Positions 36,081-44,940 of a stretch of DNA of 64,000 bases are shown here, one piece after another (within the stretch, counting starts at the first letter, position 1; every line of letters begins with the position of its first letter). Position numbers and translations under genes: made by a program. The notes below the pieces were generated by a model, which had not been told where the DNA came from, made no database searches, and saw only the letters and a program-made list of their open reading frames with translations. Origin of the DNA: Cohnella kolymensis (GTDB lineage Bacteria; Bacillota; Bacilli; Paenibacillales; Paenibacillaceae); the NCBI RefSeq assembly GCF_000829465.1, contig NZ_JXAL01000033.1:141305-205304 (forward strand). Reading direction: 5' to 3'.

Positions 36081-37721
36081 TTACTGTATTGCGACCGGAG
36101 CAGCAACTTTTTCTATGCGGCCTTCCACTTTATAATCAAATGGTTTCGGCAGCGTTCTTACATAATCAACAGTTGCCGTTAAATCTTCCGGACCTACTTC
36201 TAGATTTTTACCCAGCGTGCCGATACCATACTTTAAATTACCATACATATAATTATTCACAACAACGTTATAATCTTTCGTTTTATCAATCTTGCTTCCA
36301 TCCGGTAAAAAGACGTCTACGACTTGGCCTGTTTTGGCAGTGCCGTCATAGGTGAATGTGTATTTAAAGCCGGAGATGTGAAAATCAAGGCCTCTGTCTG
36401 TAATCTGGTTGTTCAGCACAGTTTCTAAATCAGCACCGGTTAACGTTACTTTATTTAGCACGTTGCCGAACGGCTGAATCGCAAACAAATCGCCGAATGT
36501 AACCGTCCCCGCCGGAAGATCTGCCCGTACTCCGCCGCCGTTCATAAGGGCAAAGTCAGCATCCATCGCCTTCTTCATGCCGTCTGCAATCAAATTACCG
36601 AGCGCCACATCACCGAGCTGTGCTGCTGCAGAAGGATATCCTTTAACCAGTTCAGAAGCGGACTCACCGACAACTTCCGCTTTGATCGGCGCTATTAAGT
36701 CTATATACTTTTTCATGATGGATGAAACTGCAGGGTCAGGCGTGTAATCTTTTTGATACACAGTTACGATTTCAGCTTGTTTACTTACAATTTCACCTGT
36801 TTTAGGATCCAGTTCAAGATCTACATCAGAGAAAGCCGAGCCATAGGAGTAGGCTTGAACGATGAGCTTGTTGTCCACCACTTTATTTACTTTCACATGG
36901 TTATGGGCCGAGAAGATGACATCCACTTCGTCATCTACCCTCTCCGCAATATCCGTTGCATCGTATAGATCTGTTTTGCCATACTGAATAGCCGGGTTGT
37001 GAGCAAGCACAACGATCGCTTCGACACCGTCATCCTTTAACTTTTTCGCGTATTTATTAATTGCTTCCACTTCATCCGTAATTTTAAGCGTTTCGTTTCC
37101 TTTTCTGACAATCATATTCGGCGTTTCCTGTGTCACAACACCGATGAATCCAATCTCTGCATCTCCAACTTCTTTAATAACATATGGTTTCGTAATTAAT
37201 TTACCTGTTGCCGTGTCGAACGCATTAGCCGCAACGATCGGGAAATTCATTCCATCATAATCCGGTGTACCTTTTGGATGCTCCCCGCCTTTGATCATAC
37301 GGCGAAGTTCAGCAATGCCTTCATCAAACTCGTGATTTCCTAGACCGCCTACATCGAAGCCCATAGATTCCATAACCTCTACCGTAGGCTCGTCCTGAAA
37401 TAGTGCGGAGATCAAGGGACTGCCGCCTATCATATCACCGGCATGTACAAGAAGCGTATTCGGATTCTGTGATTCACGTTGTCTCATAGCAGCTGCCGTA
37501 TATTCCATGCTCCCAGCCAGTACGTCTTGACCATTAAGCTTCAACTTTGTGACTGTATCAAGCTGACCGTGTAAATCGTTTAATCCTAGTAATTGCACTT
37601 TTATATTTTCCTTAGGCTTTGTTGCATGGATAGGACTAGAAAACATGGGGATAGAAAGAAGACTTGCAGCAAGAATAGCGGTTAATGTCTTTTTTGTAGA
37701 GGAGACAATTCCTTTGTTCAT
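36081..37721 (-). CDS. Secreted 5'-nucleotidase / UshA-like metallophosphoesterase
   Basis: A 546-residue exported enzyme: signal peptide (about 1-33), a metallophosphatase domain with LNDLHG (about 47-52), GDMIGGS (about 95-101), GNHEFD (about 129-134) and the HNHVKV segment, then the 5'-nucleotidase C domain with NGGGVRADLP and FAIQPFGN. It releases phosphate from nucleotides, or cleaves UDP-sugars, outside the membrane. AAGGGTGA precedes the ATG. Four PhoP-box-like repeats with exact 11-base spacing precede the -10 box, so induction by phosphate starvation is likely. Confidence 0.85.
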   Translation of the reverse strand: MNKGIVSSTKKTLTAILAASLLSIPMFSSPIHATKPKENIKVQLLGLNDLHGQLDTVTKLKLNGQDVLAGSMEYTAAAMRQRESQNPNTLLVHAGDMIGGSPLISALFQDEPTVEVMESMGFDVGGLGNHEFDEGIAELRRMIKGGEHPKGTPDYDGMNFPIVAANAFDTATGKLITKPYVIKEVGDAEIGFIGVVTQETPNMIVRKGNETLKITDEVEAINKYAKKLKDDGVEAIVVLAHNPAIQYGKTDLYDATDIAERVDDEVDVIFSAHNHVKVNKVVDNKLIVQAYSYGSAFSDVDLELDPKTGEIVSKQAEIVTVYQKDYTPDPAVSSIMKKYIDLIAPIKAEVVGESASELVKGYPSAAAQLGDVALGNLIADGMKKAMDADFALMNGGGVRADLPAGTVTFGDLFAIQPFGNVLNKVTLTGADLETVLNNQITDRGLDFHISGFKYTFTYDGTAKTGQVVDVFLPDGSKIDKTKDYNVVVNNYMYGNLKYGIGTLGKNLEVGPEDLTATVDYVRTLPKPFDYKVEGRIEKVAAPVAIQ

Positions 37722-37782
37722 AGTATCACCCTTCTAATTAGTTTAGCAGACTCAATAAGCAATCCATTAAGACTCCCACCGT

Positions 37783-37836
37783 ATTATACAGATATAGATT
37801 TGAATAAGTGTTTGAGTAGTGTAAAAAGTTTGTTAA
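37783..37836 (-). promoter_or_regulatory. PhoP-box-type direct repeats and -10 box of the 5'-nucleotidase gene
   Basis: On the minus strand four hexamers, TTAACA (37836-37831), TTTACA (37825-37820), CAAACA (37814-37809) and TCAAAT (37803-37798), are each separated by five bases. A TATAAT -10 box (37788-37783) follows 9 bases later. This matches the repeat-and-spacer design of PhoP boxes in Bacillus phosphate-starvation promoters. Confidence 0.7.
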
Positions 37837-37844
37837 TTCTTGCA

Positions 37845-37872
37845 AAACAAAAAAGCCACTCCCCAGAGTGGC
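37845..37872 (-). terminator. Terminator after the alpha/beta hydrolase at 37932
   Basis: On the minus strand GCCACTC-TGGG-GAGTGGC is followed by TTTTTT. It lies about 60 bases after the stop codon. Confidence 0.85.
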
Positions 37873-37931
37873 ATCAACATATGAGAGAGCGGGCTTCGAT
37901 GAATCTAGTCTCCTTTTGACACAACTGCCAG

Positions 37932-38549
37932 CTATTTGGTACTTAAGAAACGGTTAGACGCTTCCACTATTGATTTCAAGATATCTAACGAATGATGTAA
38001 ATCCTCAACCTCTAATCCATGGTCGGCATCTTCTACTTTTAACAATTGTGTATTTGGAAATCCTGCCACTTGTTGAATCTCCTTCTCCGCAAAAAGTTGA
38101 TCCTTTGTTCCGCAAACAACCAATCCACCGAACTTTTCGATCAAAGGAATTGATGATTGGAGTGGTGTCAAAAACACATGTCTTATCGATCTGTCCGAGA
38201 ATAATTCAGCAGTTTTCCCCGCTATATAAGTTCCAAGACTCTTGCTGACAAAAACAACATTGTCGTATTTGTTTATGATCTGTTGTATCGAGTTGTAGCA
38301 TTCTTGTATGACATTATCCACCTGTGACTGGTCCAATGTTGTTCTTGCACTTTGATAACCGTATTCAAGCATCAAGAGATCGTATCCTGTCGCAAAGGCT
38401 GATCTGCTGGTATAGTACAGAAGCGGCAGCTCGCACGAGTAATTCTGTCCAGGGAAAAAGACAGCAACAGAGGTGTTACTATTAGTGACGTGTTTATGAG
38501 TAATATCTCTGCCCCAAGCCGAAGGCAATATGATCTTGTTAACTTGCAT
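37932..38549 (-). CDS. Small alpha/beta hydrolase
   Basis: A 205-residue alpha/beta hydrolase. The nucleophile elbow is SKSLG (in VVFVSKSLGTYIAG, about 107-120), the acid is the Asp of CGTKDQLF (about 155-162), and the base is the His of DADHGLEV (about 178-185). The family includes uncharacterised Bacillus hydrolases of the dienelactone-hydrolase-like type; the substrate is unknown. Start ATG 38549 has GAGGTG 6 bases upstream. It is monocistronic. Confidence 0.7.
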   Translation of the reverse strand: MQVNKIILPSAWGRDITHKHVTNSNTSVAVFFPGQNYSCELPLLYYTSRSAFATGYDLLMLEYGYQSARTTLDQSQVDNVIQECYNSIQQIINKYDNVVFVSKSLGTYIAGKTAELFSDRSIRHVFLTPLQSSIPLIEKFGGLVVCGTKDQLFAEKEIQQVAGFPNTQLLKVEDADHGLEVEDLHHSLDILKSIVEASNRFLSTK

Positions 38550-38604
38550 CAACCACACCTCTTTACGATACATTTTTTAATCTTCGCATGCATTTCTATA
38601 CAGA

Positions 38605-39084
38605 TCATTCGGTGTAGGCGGCGAGATTCTCCAGAGTGGACCTCAAACCAACGTCGTGATCTTCCTTCCGAATTCCTTCGGGTACATTCTCACAAACGAT
38701 GGTGACCATGGTGCCTTCCGGAACCGCTGCTAAGGTCCATGTCATGATCATCTCCCCCAGGAAAACGGGGTCCTCGGACTCGAATTCTACTAACTGCACA
38801 ATTCGTTCGTTGGGGGCGAACTCCAAGAATCTCCCTTTGACGACATCAGCATGTTCCGAGGTCTTGCCTTGCGTTGAATGGTCCGTTCCGACATAAGTTA
38901 AGGACATTTGATAGGCTCCACCGGCGCGAGCGTCGAACTCGTTGATATGGCCCTTCATACCCTTCGGTGGAAGCCACGAAATCAGAGACCCCGGGTCCAC
39001 GAATGCCTTATAGATCGTTTCCGGTGATGCCTTGATGACTCTCGAAGCAGAGTCGGTTCTCTTTTTGCTCGATGCATTGGTCAT
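38605..39084 (-). CDS. SRPBCC/AHSA1-family protein
   Basis: A 159-residue START-like (SRPBCC, AHSA1) domain. Typical pieces are SRVIKASPETIYKAFVDPG at the start, WLPPKGMKGHI, the FDARAGGAYQMSL segment and TMVTIVCENVPEG. The fold binds hydrophobic ligands; members act in detoxification or as Hsp90 cofactors, but most are uncharacterised. ATG 39084 is chosen because AAGGAGG lies 9 bases before it. Confidence 0.8.
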   Translation of the reverse strand: MTNASSKKRTDSASRVIKASPETIYKAFVDPGSLISWLPPKGMKGHINEFDARAGGAYQMSLTYVGTDHSTQGKTSEHADVVKGRFLEFAPNERIVQLVEFESEDPVFLGEMIMTWTLAAVPEGTMVTIVCENVPEGIRKEDHDVGLRSTLENLAAYTE

Positions 39085-39126
39085 GACTTCAAACCTCCTT
39101 TTTAACTTCAACGCTTTCTAGAATGC

Positions 39127-39552
39127 TTAGACTCCGGGTAACAACTGTGGCACGAAGGTTCTTCCGTAATCAACGACGTACTTATTTAACTCTGACACAA
39201 GTTCTTGGTCAGTCACTTTGTAATATTTCTTGTTAATTACAAAATAACCTGTACTGGAATATTGCTTATCACTCGAGAACTCGAATGTGAAACTCTGCCC
39301 AACTTCATCAGGACCGCTGACCTTTTTATAGGGCATTGCTTTTAAGTCGTTTATTATCTTTTCTATAATCAGCTTATCATCCAGCTGTATTGTATTACCA
39401 TCACCGAAATGAATAACGATTTGTTGAGGAGCGGTAAGTGACTGTGTGATGTTCTCTTGAATCTGTTCAGTAACTATTTGCTGTTTCTCGCATGCAATTG
39501 TTTGCGTTGAAATCAACAGCACAGTAAACATTGAGATTATCCAAATCCTCAA
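39127..39552 (-). CDS. Hypothetical exported protein
   Basis: A 141-residue protein with an N-terminal hydrophobic signal (about 1-20). A cysteine follows in QTIAC; this is a poor lipobox, so either lipidation or signal-peptidase cleavage is possible. The remainder (FGDGNTIQLDDKLIIEKIINDLK..., KYYKVTDQELVSELNKYV) is a small domain that I do not recognise. It starts at TTG with GGGGGTG 5 bases upstream. It follows the small membrane-protein gene at 39592 in the direction of transcription, with a 40-base gap. Confidence 0.6.
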   Translation of the reverse strand: MRIWIISMFTVLLISTQTIACEKQQIVTEQIQENITQSLTAPQQIVIHFGDGNTIQLDDKLIIEKIINDLKAMPYKKVSGPDEVGQSFTFEFSSDKQYSSTGYFVINKKYYKVTDQELVSELNKYVVDYGRTFVPQLLPGV

Positions 39553-39591
39553 TATAGCACCCCCGATACTTATTGTACCTGTTTGCTTATC

Positions 39592-39867
39592 TTATGGTCC
39601 CGTACCTGTGCTTGTAACCTTCCAGCCTAACCAATTACTTTTAACGTAAATGAATGACTTGGATAAGCTCTCAACTGTGTAGAGATGTCCATAAGTTGAT
39701 GTGCTTGTGTTGTTATGTACCTCTGCTGTAAAGGCTATGATCGGATGGAAACTAAGGAGCATGTGCTTACGGATCGCAAGTTCCGGTGTAGCTGATGGAA
39801 AGAAAAATACGTAGATTACGAGAACGAATACAATGACGATTCTCCAGAATTGCTTTTTCCTCGACAT
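39592..39867 (-). CDS. Small hypothetical membrane-anchored protein
   Basis: A 91-residue protein with a basic start (MSRKKQFWR), one transmembrane helix (about 9-26) and a short external domain (AEVHNNTSTSTYGHLYTVESLSKSF). I do not recognise a family. ATG 39867 is chosen because GGGAG lies 8 bases before it; two upstream ATG codons lack a suitable site. It precedes another exported unknown gene and may be co-transcribed with it. Confidence 0.5.
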   Translation of the reverse strand: MSRKKQFWRIVIVFVLVIYVFFFPSATPELAIRKHMLLSFHPIIAFTAEVHNNTSTSTYGHLYTVESLSKSFIYVKSNWLGWKVTSTGTGP

Positions 39868-39954
39868 TAGATCATCTCCCATTACCTTTTCACGATCACA
39901 GGGCAATACCTCTTCCACATAGGTTAGACGACTTTCAGTAAATGTTGGTTGCGT

Positions 39955-39987
39955 AAAAAAAGATCACACCGCAGCTGCGAAGTGATC
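39955..39987 (-). terminator. Terminator left behind the VOC-protein remnant
   Basis: On the minus strand GATCAC (39987-39982) pairs with GTGATC (39967-39962) and TTTTTTT follows. It lies about 20 bases after the stop codon of the glyoxalase-like fragment. Confidence 0.8.
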
Positions 39988-40009
39988 CGTCGTGCAAATC
40001 GTTAGTGTA

Positions 40010-40130
40010 TCAATGTTCGTGAGCAAGAATGTTGATAAGCTTGCCAAATGGATCTCGGACATAGAATCGCCGAACGCCCCAAGGCTCATTTACAGGGCCA
40101 TACTCTATTTGAAGGGATCCTAAACCGGCA
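40010..40130 (-). pseudogene. C-terminal remnant of a glyoxalase/VOC-family protein
   Basis: In a frame different from the GNAT fragment beside it, this stretch reads QIEYGPVNEPWGVRRFYV, then RDPFGKLINILAHEH and stop. That is the usual last strand and metal-ligand region of VOC (glyoxalase/bleomycin-resistance) proteins. The rest of the gene is absent. The junction with the GNAT gene lies at about 40120-40135. Confidence 0.65.
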
Positions 40131-40451
40131 AGTTTGTATCCCCTTTACATGCATCTCTGCTGCAGCCTTTTCCAATAAGTGTCTGAAAACTCCTTGGCGA
40201 CGGTAGTCCGGGTGCACCATTCCGTTAAGATTAGCTTCTATGCCATCTGAAGTATACCAACTGATAAAACCAATCAGTTGTTTATCGGAATGACATAGGA
40301 ATGCGTGATCACCATGTTCTTCTTTGAGACTTTCTATTCCCTCTCTCAAACTTGATCTGTCATAATGCTTGCACAGTTGTTCCAACTCTCGGATCGCTGT
40401 AATCTGAGATGCAGAAAAGTCATTCATTTTAACAATTGGATAGTTGTGCAT
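40120..40451 (-). pseudogene. 5' part of a GNAT acetyltransferase, fused out of frame to a VOC remnant
   Basis: About 110 residues of a GNAT N-terminal domain (FSASQITAIRELEQLCKHYD, NGMVHPDYRRQGVFRHLLE with its acetyl-CoA motif) run to KGIQTCRFRIPSN and then into a stop at 40086. The conserved C-terminal half is missing. Past the junction, another frame continues with a VOC-type protein end. A deletion between two neighbouring genes would explain the hybrid. Confidence 0.7.
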
Positions 40452-40622
40452 ATTGATTTGTTCCCCTCAAAATGAAGGAAATACGCAGTTTATGGACGAG
40501 TAGCCGCTATCCTTCTAAAATCTGTCCGTTGATTCATGGTTACCATTGAATCGCCCCCCAAAACAGTCTTGATTGAAACATAACACATATGTAAAGACAT
40601 CGATACAAGCCGTTAGTTATAT

Positions 40623-40841
40623 TTATTGCTTTTGTTTGGAGGCATAAATTCCCACTATATTCGTTTTTGGAACAAATCCAGAGTTACCGACCGTTGTTAG
40701 AGTTGTAACGCAAAAATACAATGCATCGAGTAAAGCGAGACTTTCCGTTGCATGATAAAAAGTATCAGATATTAACAAAAGCAGCACTAACGTAAAAACA
40801 ACCTGAAAATCCTTTTCCTTTAATGGTAGGTCTATCGACAT
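40623..40841 (-). pseudogene. Fragment of a two-helix K+ channel
   Basis: 72 residues carry an outer helix (VVFTLVLLLLISDTFYH), a pore helix (LDALYFCVTTLTTVG) and a filter-like TVGNSGFVPKTN. The second transmembrane helix and any regulatory domain are missing. The usual TVGYGD has become TVGNSG, so a working channel is unlikely; it is probably a decayed gene. Confidence 0.6.
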
Positions 40842-40880
40842 TCATGCCGTATTTTCGCTTTTAAAGCAAGTAAAAAACAG

Positions 40881-40908
40881 AAAAGAGCCGGCTTGCTCTA
40901 AGCCGGCT
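40881..40908 (-). terminator. Terminator of the amino-acid permease gene
   Basis: On the minus strand AGCCGGCTT-AGAGC-AAGCCGGCT is followed by CTTTTC. It lies about 80 bases after the stop codon and may end the whole island transcript. Confidence 0.85.
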
Positions 40909-40987
40909 TGTTAAGTCGTTTATTCAATTTATCTGCTCCAGTTACCTTGGAGTACACCACTAAAGGCGGATTCGTAGGTAACTCGAT

Positions 40988-42421
40988 TTAGGGAACCAGC
41001 TTTTCTGCAGTTTCTATCGGCAGTGGCGCAGCCAGCACCGGAGAGTCGGCCTTCTTCTTGCCAAATTTGAAATAGTAGAACAAATAACACAAGGCGATAA
41101 AACCGAAGCCGTAATACAAGGAAGTGCGCTGGGTCGGATCAATGGCTGTAAACACGAAGATGGCGATGCAGAGGAGAATGCATAAAATCGGCAGGTATGG
41201 GAAGAACGGAACCTTAAACTTCAGATCTTTCAGTTCATTGCCTTCACGGAGATATTGCTTGCGGAACTTATACTGTGTCAGAGCGATGACCAACCAGGTC
41301 ATCGTACCTCCCAGTCCGCTGACTGACAGCAGCACGACGAAGACAGTCTCCGCCGCCACCACGCTCGTAAGCAGAGAGATCAACGAAAAGGCGAGCGTAA
41401 CAAGTAACGCATACATAGGAACGCCGCGGGACGATAATTTTCCGAACACGGCAGGTGCCATTTTGTCTTTGGAAAGCGCCCACAAGAGCCGTGTGCTCGC
41501 GTACAGTCCGGTATTGCCGACAGATAGAATCGCCGTCAAGATGACAAAGTTCATAATGTCGGCGGCATACGGAATGCCCACCATATCGAAGACGGTTACG
41601 AAGGGACTTTCAAGCAGTCCTGCGTCTGAGTAAGGAATGATGGCTGAAACGACGATGATGGCCAGCACATAAAAGATCAAAACACGAAATACGATATTCC
41701 GGATCGCTCTCGGGATATTGCGGCCCGGATTCTCCGTTTCCCCAGCGGCCACGCCCATAATTTCCGACCCCTGGAACGCATACACCACCGTCATCATGAC
41801 TACAAGCACGCTGGAAAATCCGGTCGGAAACAGGCCGAAATCAGTGAAGTTGCTGAAGAATGGCGTTGCCCGGTCTTGTAAGCTTGTGATCCCGAACATC
41901 GCGGCGCCGCCGATAATAATAAACAGGATGACGGCGAATACTTTGATGCCGGCAAACCAGTATTCGGATTCTGCGAAACCTCGGGTCGTCAAGGCATTTA
42001 ATAAGAAAAGCAGCACCACAAACACAGCAGACCAAACCCATACCGATACGTCAGGGAACCATCGCTGCATCAAGATGCCTGCCGCCGTGAACTCCAGCCC
42101 TACGGTGGTTACCCAGCTCATCCAATACAGCCATCCCACCATAAAGCCGGTGCCCGGTCCTACGAATTTTCTCGCATGGGACTGAAAGGAGCCGGAAACC
42201 GGCATCACGACCGACAGTTCGCCCAAACAGGCCATTACCATGTACATTAGCAAACCGGAAATCAGGTAAGCGACAACAGCGCCTCCTGGCCCTGCCTCAT
42301 TAATCGTATAACCCGCTCCCATGAAAAGCCCGGTTCCAATGACACCGCCTAGCGAAAGCATAAACAAGTGCCGGCTTTTCATTGAACGTTTCAATTGCTC
42401 TCCATTCTCTTGCGTGCTCAA
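40988..42421 (-). CDS. Amino-acid permease of the APC superfamily (AAT family)
   Basis: A 477-residue transporter with about 12 transmembrane helices. The family signature is clear at the start: LSLGGVIGTGLFMGAG (about 21-36), followed by NEAGPGGAVVAYLISG. It resembles Bacillus RocE/AapA-like amino acid:H+ symporters; substrate specificity cannot be read reliably. It starts at TTG with GAGGTG upstream. It lies 84 bases after the Glu/Leu-type dehydrogenase gene with no terminator between, so it may belong to the same transcript, supplying or exchanging an amino acid linked to that dehydrogenase. Confidence 0.8.
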   Translation of the reverse strand: MSTQENGEQLKRSMKSRHLFMLSLGGVIGTGLFMGAGYTINEAGPGGAVVAYLISGLLMYMVMACLGELSVVMPVSGSFQSHARKFVGPGTGFMVGWLYWMSWVTTVGLEFTAAGILMQRWFPDVSVWVWSAVFVVLLFLLNALTTRGFAESEYWFAGIKVFAVILFIIIGGAAMFGITSLQDRATPFFSNFTDFGLFPTGFSSVLVVMMTVVYAFQGSEIMGVAAGETENPGRNIPRAIRNIVFRVLIFYVLAIIVVSAIIPYSDAGLLESPFVTVFDMVGIPYAADIMNFVILTAILSVGNTGLYASTRLLWALSKDKMAPAVFGKLSSRGVPMYALLVTLAFSLISLLTSVVAAETVFVVLLSVSGLGGTMTWLVIALTQYKFRKQYLREGNELKDLKFKVPFFPYLPILCILLCIAIFVFTAIDPTQRTSLYYGFGFIALCYLFYYFKFGKKKADSPVLAAPLPIETAEKLVP

Positions 42422-42505
42422 ACGACTTCACCTCTTCTTAGGATTGTTTGCTTGTTTGCTACGCAATCATTTATTGTTTCACGCCCGAAAAGGACGGCAA
42501 CAACC

Positions 42506-43651
42506 TTACACTTCAAGCAAATCGCTGACCGTTGGCGCGAACATCTCGAATCCCGTTTCTCTTTGGTACCGGTTTTGTTTTCTGGCGTGGTCTAAAAGGT
42601 TGTATGTATTTTTTCTGCACAGCTTCTCGATATCGTCGATAACGGCTTGCGGAGTCGGCTCGATCAACCCGAAAATCACAGCGTCATAAAAGCGGATAGC
42701 TCCCAAGTTGGCGACAAAATCGTTGACAATGTCGATACCCCGCTGCTTCAGGATGTCATCCCCTTCCGTCGAAATAGGGATATTCGCGGCTTCGACGACC
42801 AATTCCGCTCGTACTTTGTGCGCATTCGTTCCGTTGATCACGTCTTCCAACGCAGCGGGAATCAAAATATTGCAATCCACATCCAGCCAGTCCGTGTTTG
42901 GCCGCATCGTATAGCTGGATTCGAAGAACGCCGGATTCATCTCCCCGTGCCCGTTTTTGTGCGCGATCAACTTGGCGATGTCCAATCCGTCTTCACAAGT
43001 GACGAGCAGGTTCGCGTCTGAAATACCGACGATTTTGTAACCCATCTGGTGCATTTTGAACGCACAGCTCGCGCCGACGCAGCCAAACCCCTGAATGACC
43101 ACCGTGGCCCCGTGGCGTCCGCTTTTGAATTTCCACGCTTCATCGGCAGCGAACGCACAGCCGTAACCTGTGACGGCATCATTGAGAAAGAAGTCATCGA
43201 TTTGGGTACCGAGCAGCCTGTCGAATTCTTGAATCCCTTTGAGCACTTTCGGATTTTTTTTCATCGATTTCGTGAGCGGGATGCCCACCCCAAATTCATT
43301 GAGCACCTTCAACACATCGTCATAACGTGTGCCCAAATCGCTGCCCAACGATACGCCTGCATCGATATAAGGCATCATGGCAATTAAAAATCTCCTTAAC
43401 ACGTCAAAGGCGTCCGCAGCTTTGTAATTGTACGAAATTCCTCCTTTGCAACCGCCAGTGGTACTGGATTCGCCGGCCGTGTACTTGTAGGCCATCGCCT
43501 TCGCCAGCCGTTCCACCTCTTCTCGGGTAACTGATGGATGCATCCGAATGCCCCCGCCGGCGTAACCGCTTACAAGGTTATGTATTACGAGCCATCCTTT
43601 TGCTTCGGTTTCCGTATCATTCCACTCGACGACCAGATAAGGCCTCTTCAT
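42506..43651 (-). CDS. Glu/Leu/Phe/Val-family amino-acid dehydrogenase
   Basis: A 381-residue NAD(P)-dependent amino-acid dehydrogenase. The N-terminal domain shows the catalytic-lysine region TTGGCKGGISY (about 62-72), and the Rossmann domain has VIQGFGCVGA (about 187-196). Glutamate-type enzymes carry KGGI, whereas leucine/valine enzymes have GGGK, so a glutamate-like specificity is possible. It deaminates an amino acid oxidatively or runs in reverse. The frame opens 36 codons earlier, but ATG 43651 has AAAGGAG at good spacing. In the island it may recycle nitrogen from the betaine breakdown, which is inference. Confidence 0.75.
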   Translation of the reverse strand: MKRPYLVVEWNDTETEAKGWLVIHNLVSGYAGGGIRMHPSVTREEVERLAKAMAYKYTAGESSTTGGCKGGISYNYKAADAFDVLRRFLIAMMPYIDAGVSLGSDLGTRYDDVLKVLNEFGVGIPLTKSMKKNPKVLKGIQEFDRLLGTQIDDFFLNDAVTGYGCAFAADEAWKFKSGRHGATVVIQGFGCVGASCAFKMHQMGYKIVGISDANLLVTCEDGLDIAKLIAHKNGHGEMNPAFFESSYTMRPNTDWLDVDCNILIPAALEDVINGTNAHKVRAELVVEAANIPISTEGDDILKQRGIDIVNDFVANLGAIRFYDAVIFGLIEPTPQAVIDDIEKLCRKNTYNLLDHARKQNRYQRETGFEMFAPTVSDLLEV

Positions 43652-43674
43652 CTGTTTTGTACTCCTTTGGCACT

Positions 43675-44919
43675 TTAGGATTGGGCAACCGCCACTTCTT
43701 TCTCCTTGCTTACTTTCAAAGATTGCAAGTAATAACTCGAGATCGAGCCCAGCATGCATAGCCCAATCAGAAAAAGGAAGATCCGGTCATATCCCGCGCT
43801 ACCGAAGCGATCCAACCAAATCCCGAACAGCGCGTGAACAAACGTATCCGGCAAGTAACCGAACACCGACGCGATTCCGACCGCCGTACCAGCCACATGT
43901 CTGGGGATGCCCGCCTCTTCTACGGTCGCCCACATGATGCCGATGGTGGTGTAGGCGGCCGCTGCGGTCAACAGGAAGATCGCGGTGACCAAGAACAGAT
44001 TCATGGAACCTGACAAGAAGAAAGCAAGTAGAAGTACGGCGGTGAACAAGAAGCAAAAATTCAATACTTTGGATGCGGAACCGATTTTATCGGATATCAT
44101 GCCACCTATCGGAGCGCTCACCAAACGCATAAAATTCGTTCTCAGTACGGCGATGAGTCCCGAGGCAGTGGCCGTCAGACCCAGCACGTCAGATAAATAA
44201 GGAGTCAAATACGTTTGCCCGATATACAGGCCATATCCAGCGAAGATTATGGCGGAGATCAGCCAAATACGCGGCATTCTGAACATGGCGGCTAACTGAT
44301 TTCCAGTAACCTTCGCCAATTGCGCCTGTTCCTCTCCCGCCTGATTTTCACGGAATAATGCGTATACAAGGGCAGCGGCAACAAAACTGGAAATCGCGTA
44401 AAGGATAACAATCGTTTTCAACCCTGTCGTCGTCGAATCAAAATGTGCAAACAGTGCTAGAGCAGCAAATGAAAGCAATGTACCTACGAGCCCGATGAAT
44501 GACTCGAAAAATCCGTACATTTTTCCTTGTTCATCCTTGCTGCCGGTTAACCGGATCGCTTTCACAGTCGCTGCCCAATAGGCGAAGCCTGTGGATACCC
44601 CGAGCAGCAGCCAAATGATAATGGAGGTGGAATAAACCATGGTGAATGCAAACCAAATATTCAGCACACCCGTTGCGATAAAAGAGACGATCAAAATCCA
44701 TCTAGTGCTGAAACGGTCGGCCATCCAACCCCCGGGAATAAACAAAACCATATGGACCAGCGCATAAAAAGTCAGCAGCAAGCCGATCTGCTCGTTAGTC
44801 GCATGCAACCCCGTTTTGAGTGCGTCATAAAAGATGAACTTGATGTAGGGCACCGCGTAGGCCGAAGCGGAACCGAATGCGAGCGAAAACAAAATCAGAT
44901 ACTTTTTATAGGTTCCCAA
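43675..44919 (-). CDS. Major facilitator superfamily transporter
   Basis: A 414-residue MFS protein with 12 predicted helices in two halves. The loop 2-3 signature GGWMADRFSTRWI (about 63-75) and the equivalent GGMISDKIGSASK in the second half are clear. The start SFAFGSASAYAVPYIKF-like region resembles sugar-phosphate or metabolite carriers. It starts at TTG with AAGGTAG upstream. It lies between the D-2-hydroxyacid dehydrogenase and the amino-acid dehydrogenase in the island operon and may import a related compound or export a product such as trimethylamine-derived waste. Substrate not known. Confidence 0.8.
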   Translation of the reverse strand: MGTYKKYLILFSLAFGSASAYAVPYIKFIFYDALKTGLHATNEQIGLLLTFYALVHMVLFIPGGWMADRFSTRWILIVSFIATGVLNIWFAFTMVYSTSIIIWLLLGVSTGFAYWAATVKAIRLTGSKDEQGKMYGFFESFIGLVGTLLSFAALALFAHFDSTTTGLKTIVILYAISSFVAAALVYALFRENQAGEEQAQLAKVTGNQLAAMFRMPRIWLISAIIFAGYGLYIGQTYLTPYLSDVLGLTATASGLIAVLRTNFMRLVSAPIGGMISDKIGSASKVLNFCFLFTAVLLLAFFLSGSMNLFLVTAIFLLTAAAAYTTIGIMWATVEEAGIPRHVAGTAVGIASVFGYLPDTFVHALFGIWLDRFGSAGYDRIFLFLIGLCMLGSISSYYLQSLKVSKEKEVAVAQS

Positions 44920-44940
44920 GGCGCTACCTTCTTGTCTCTG

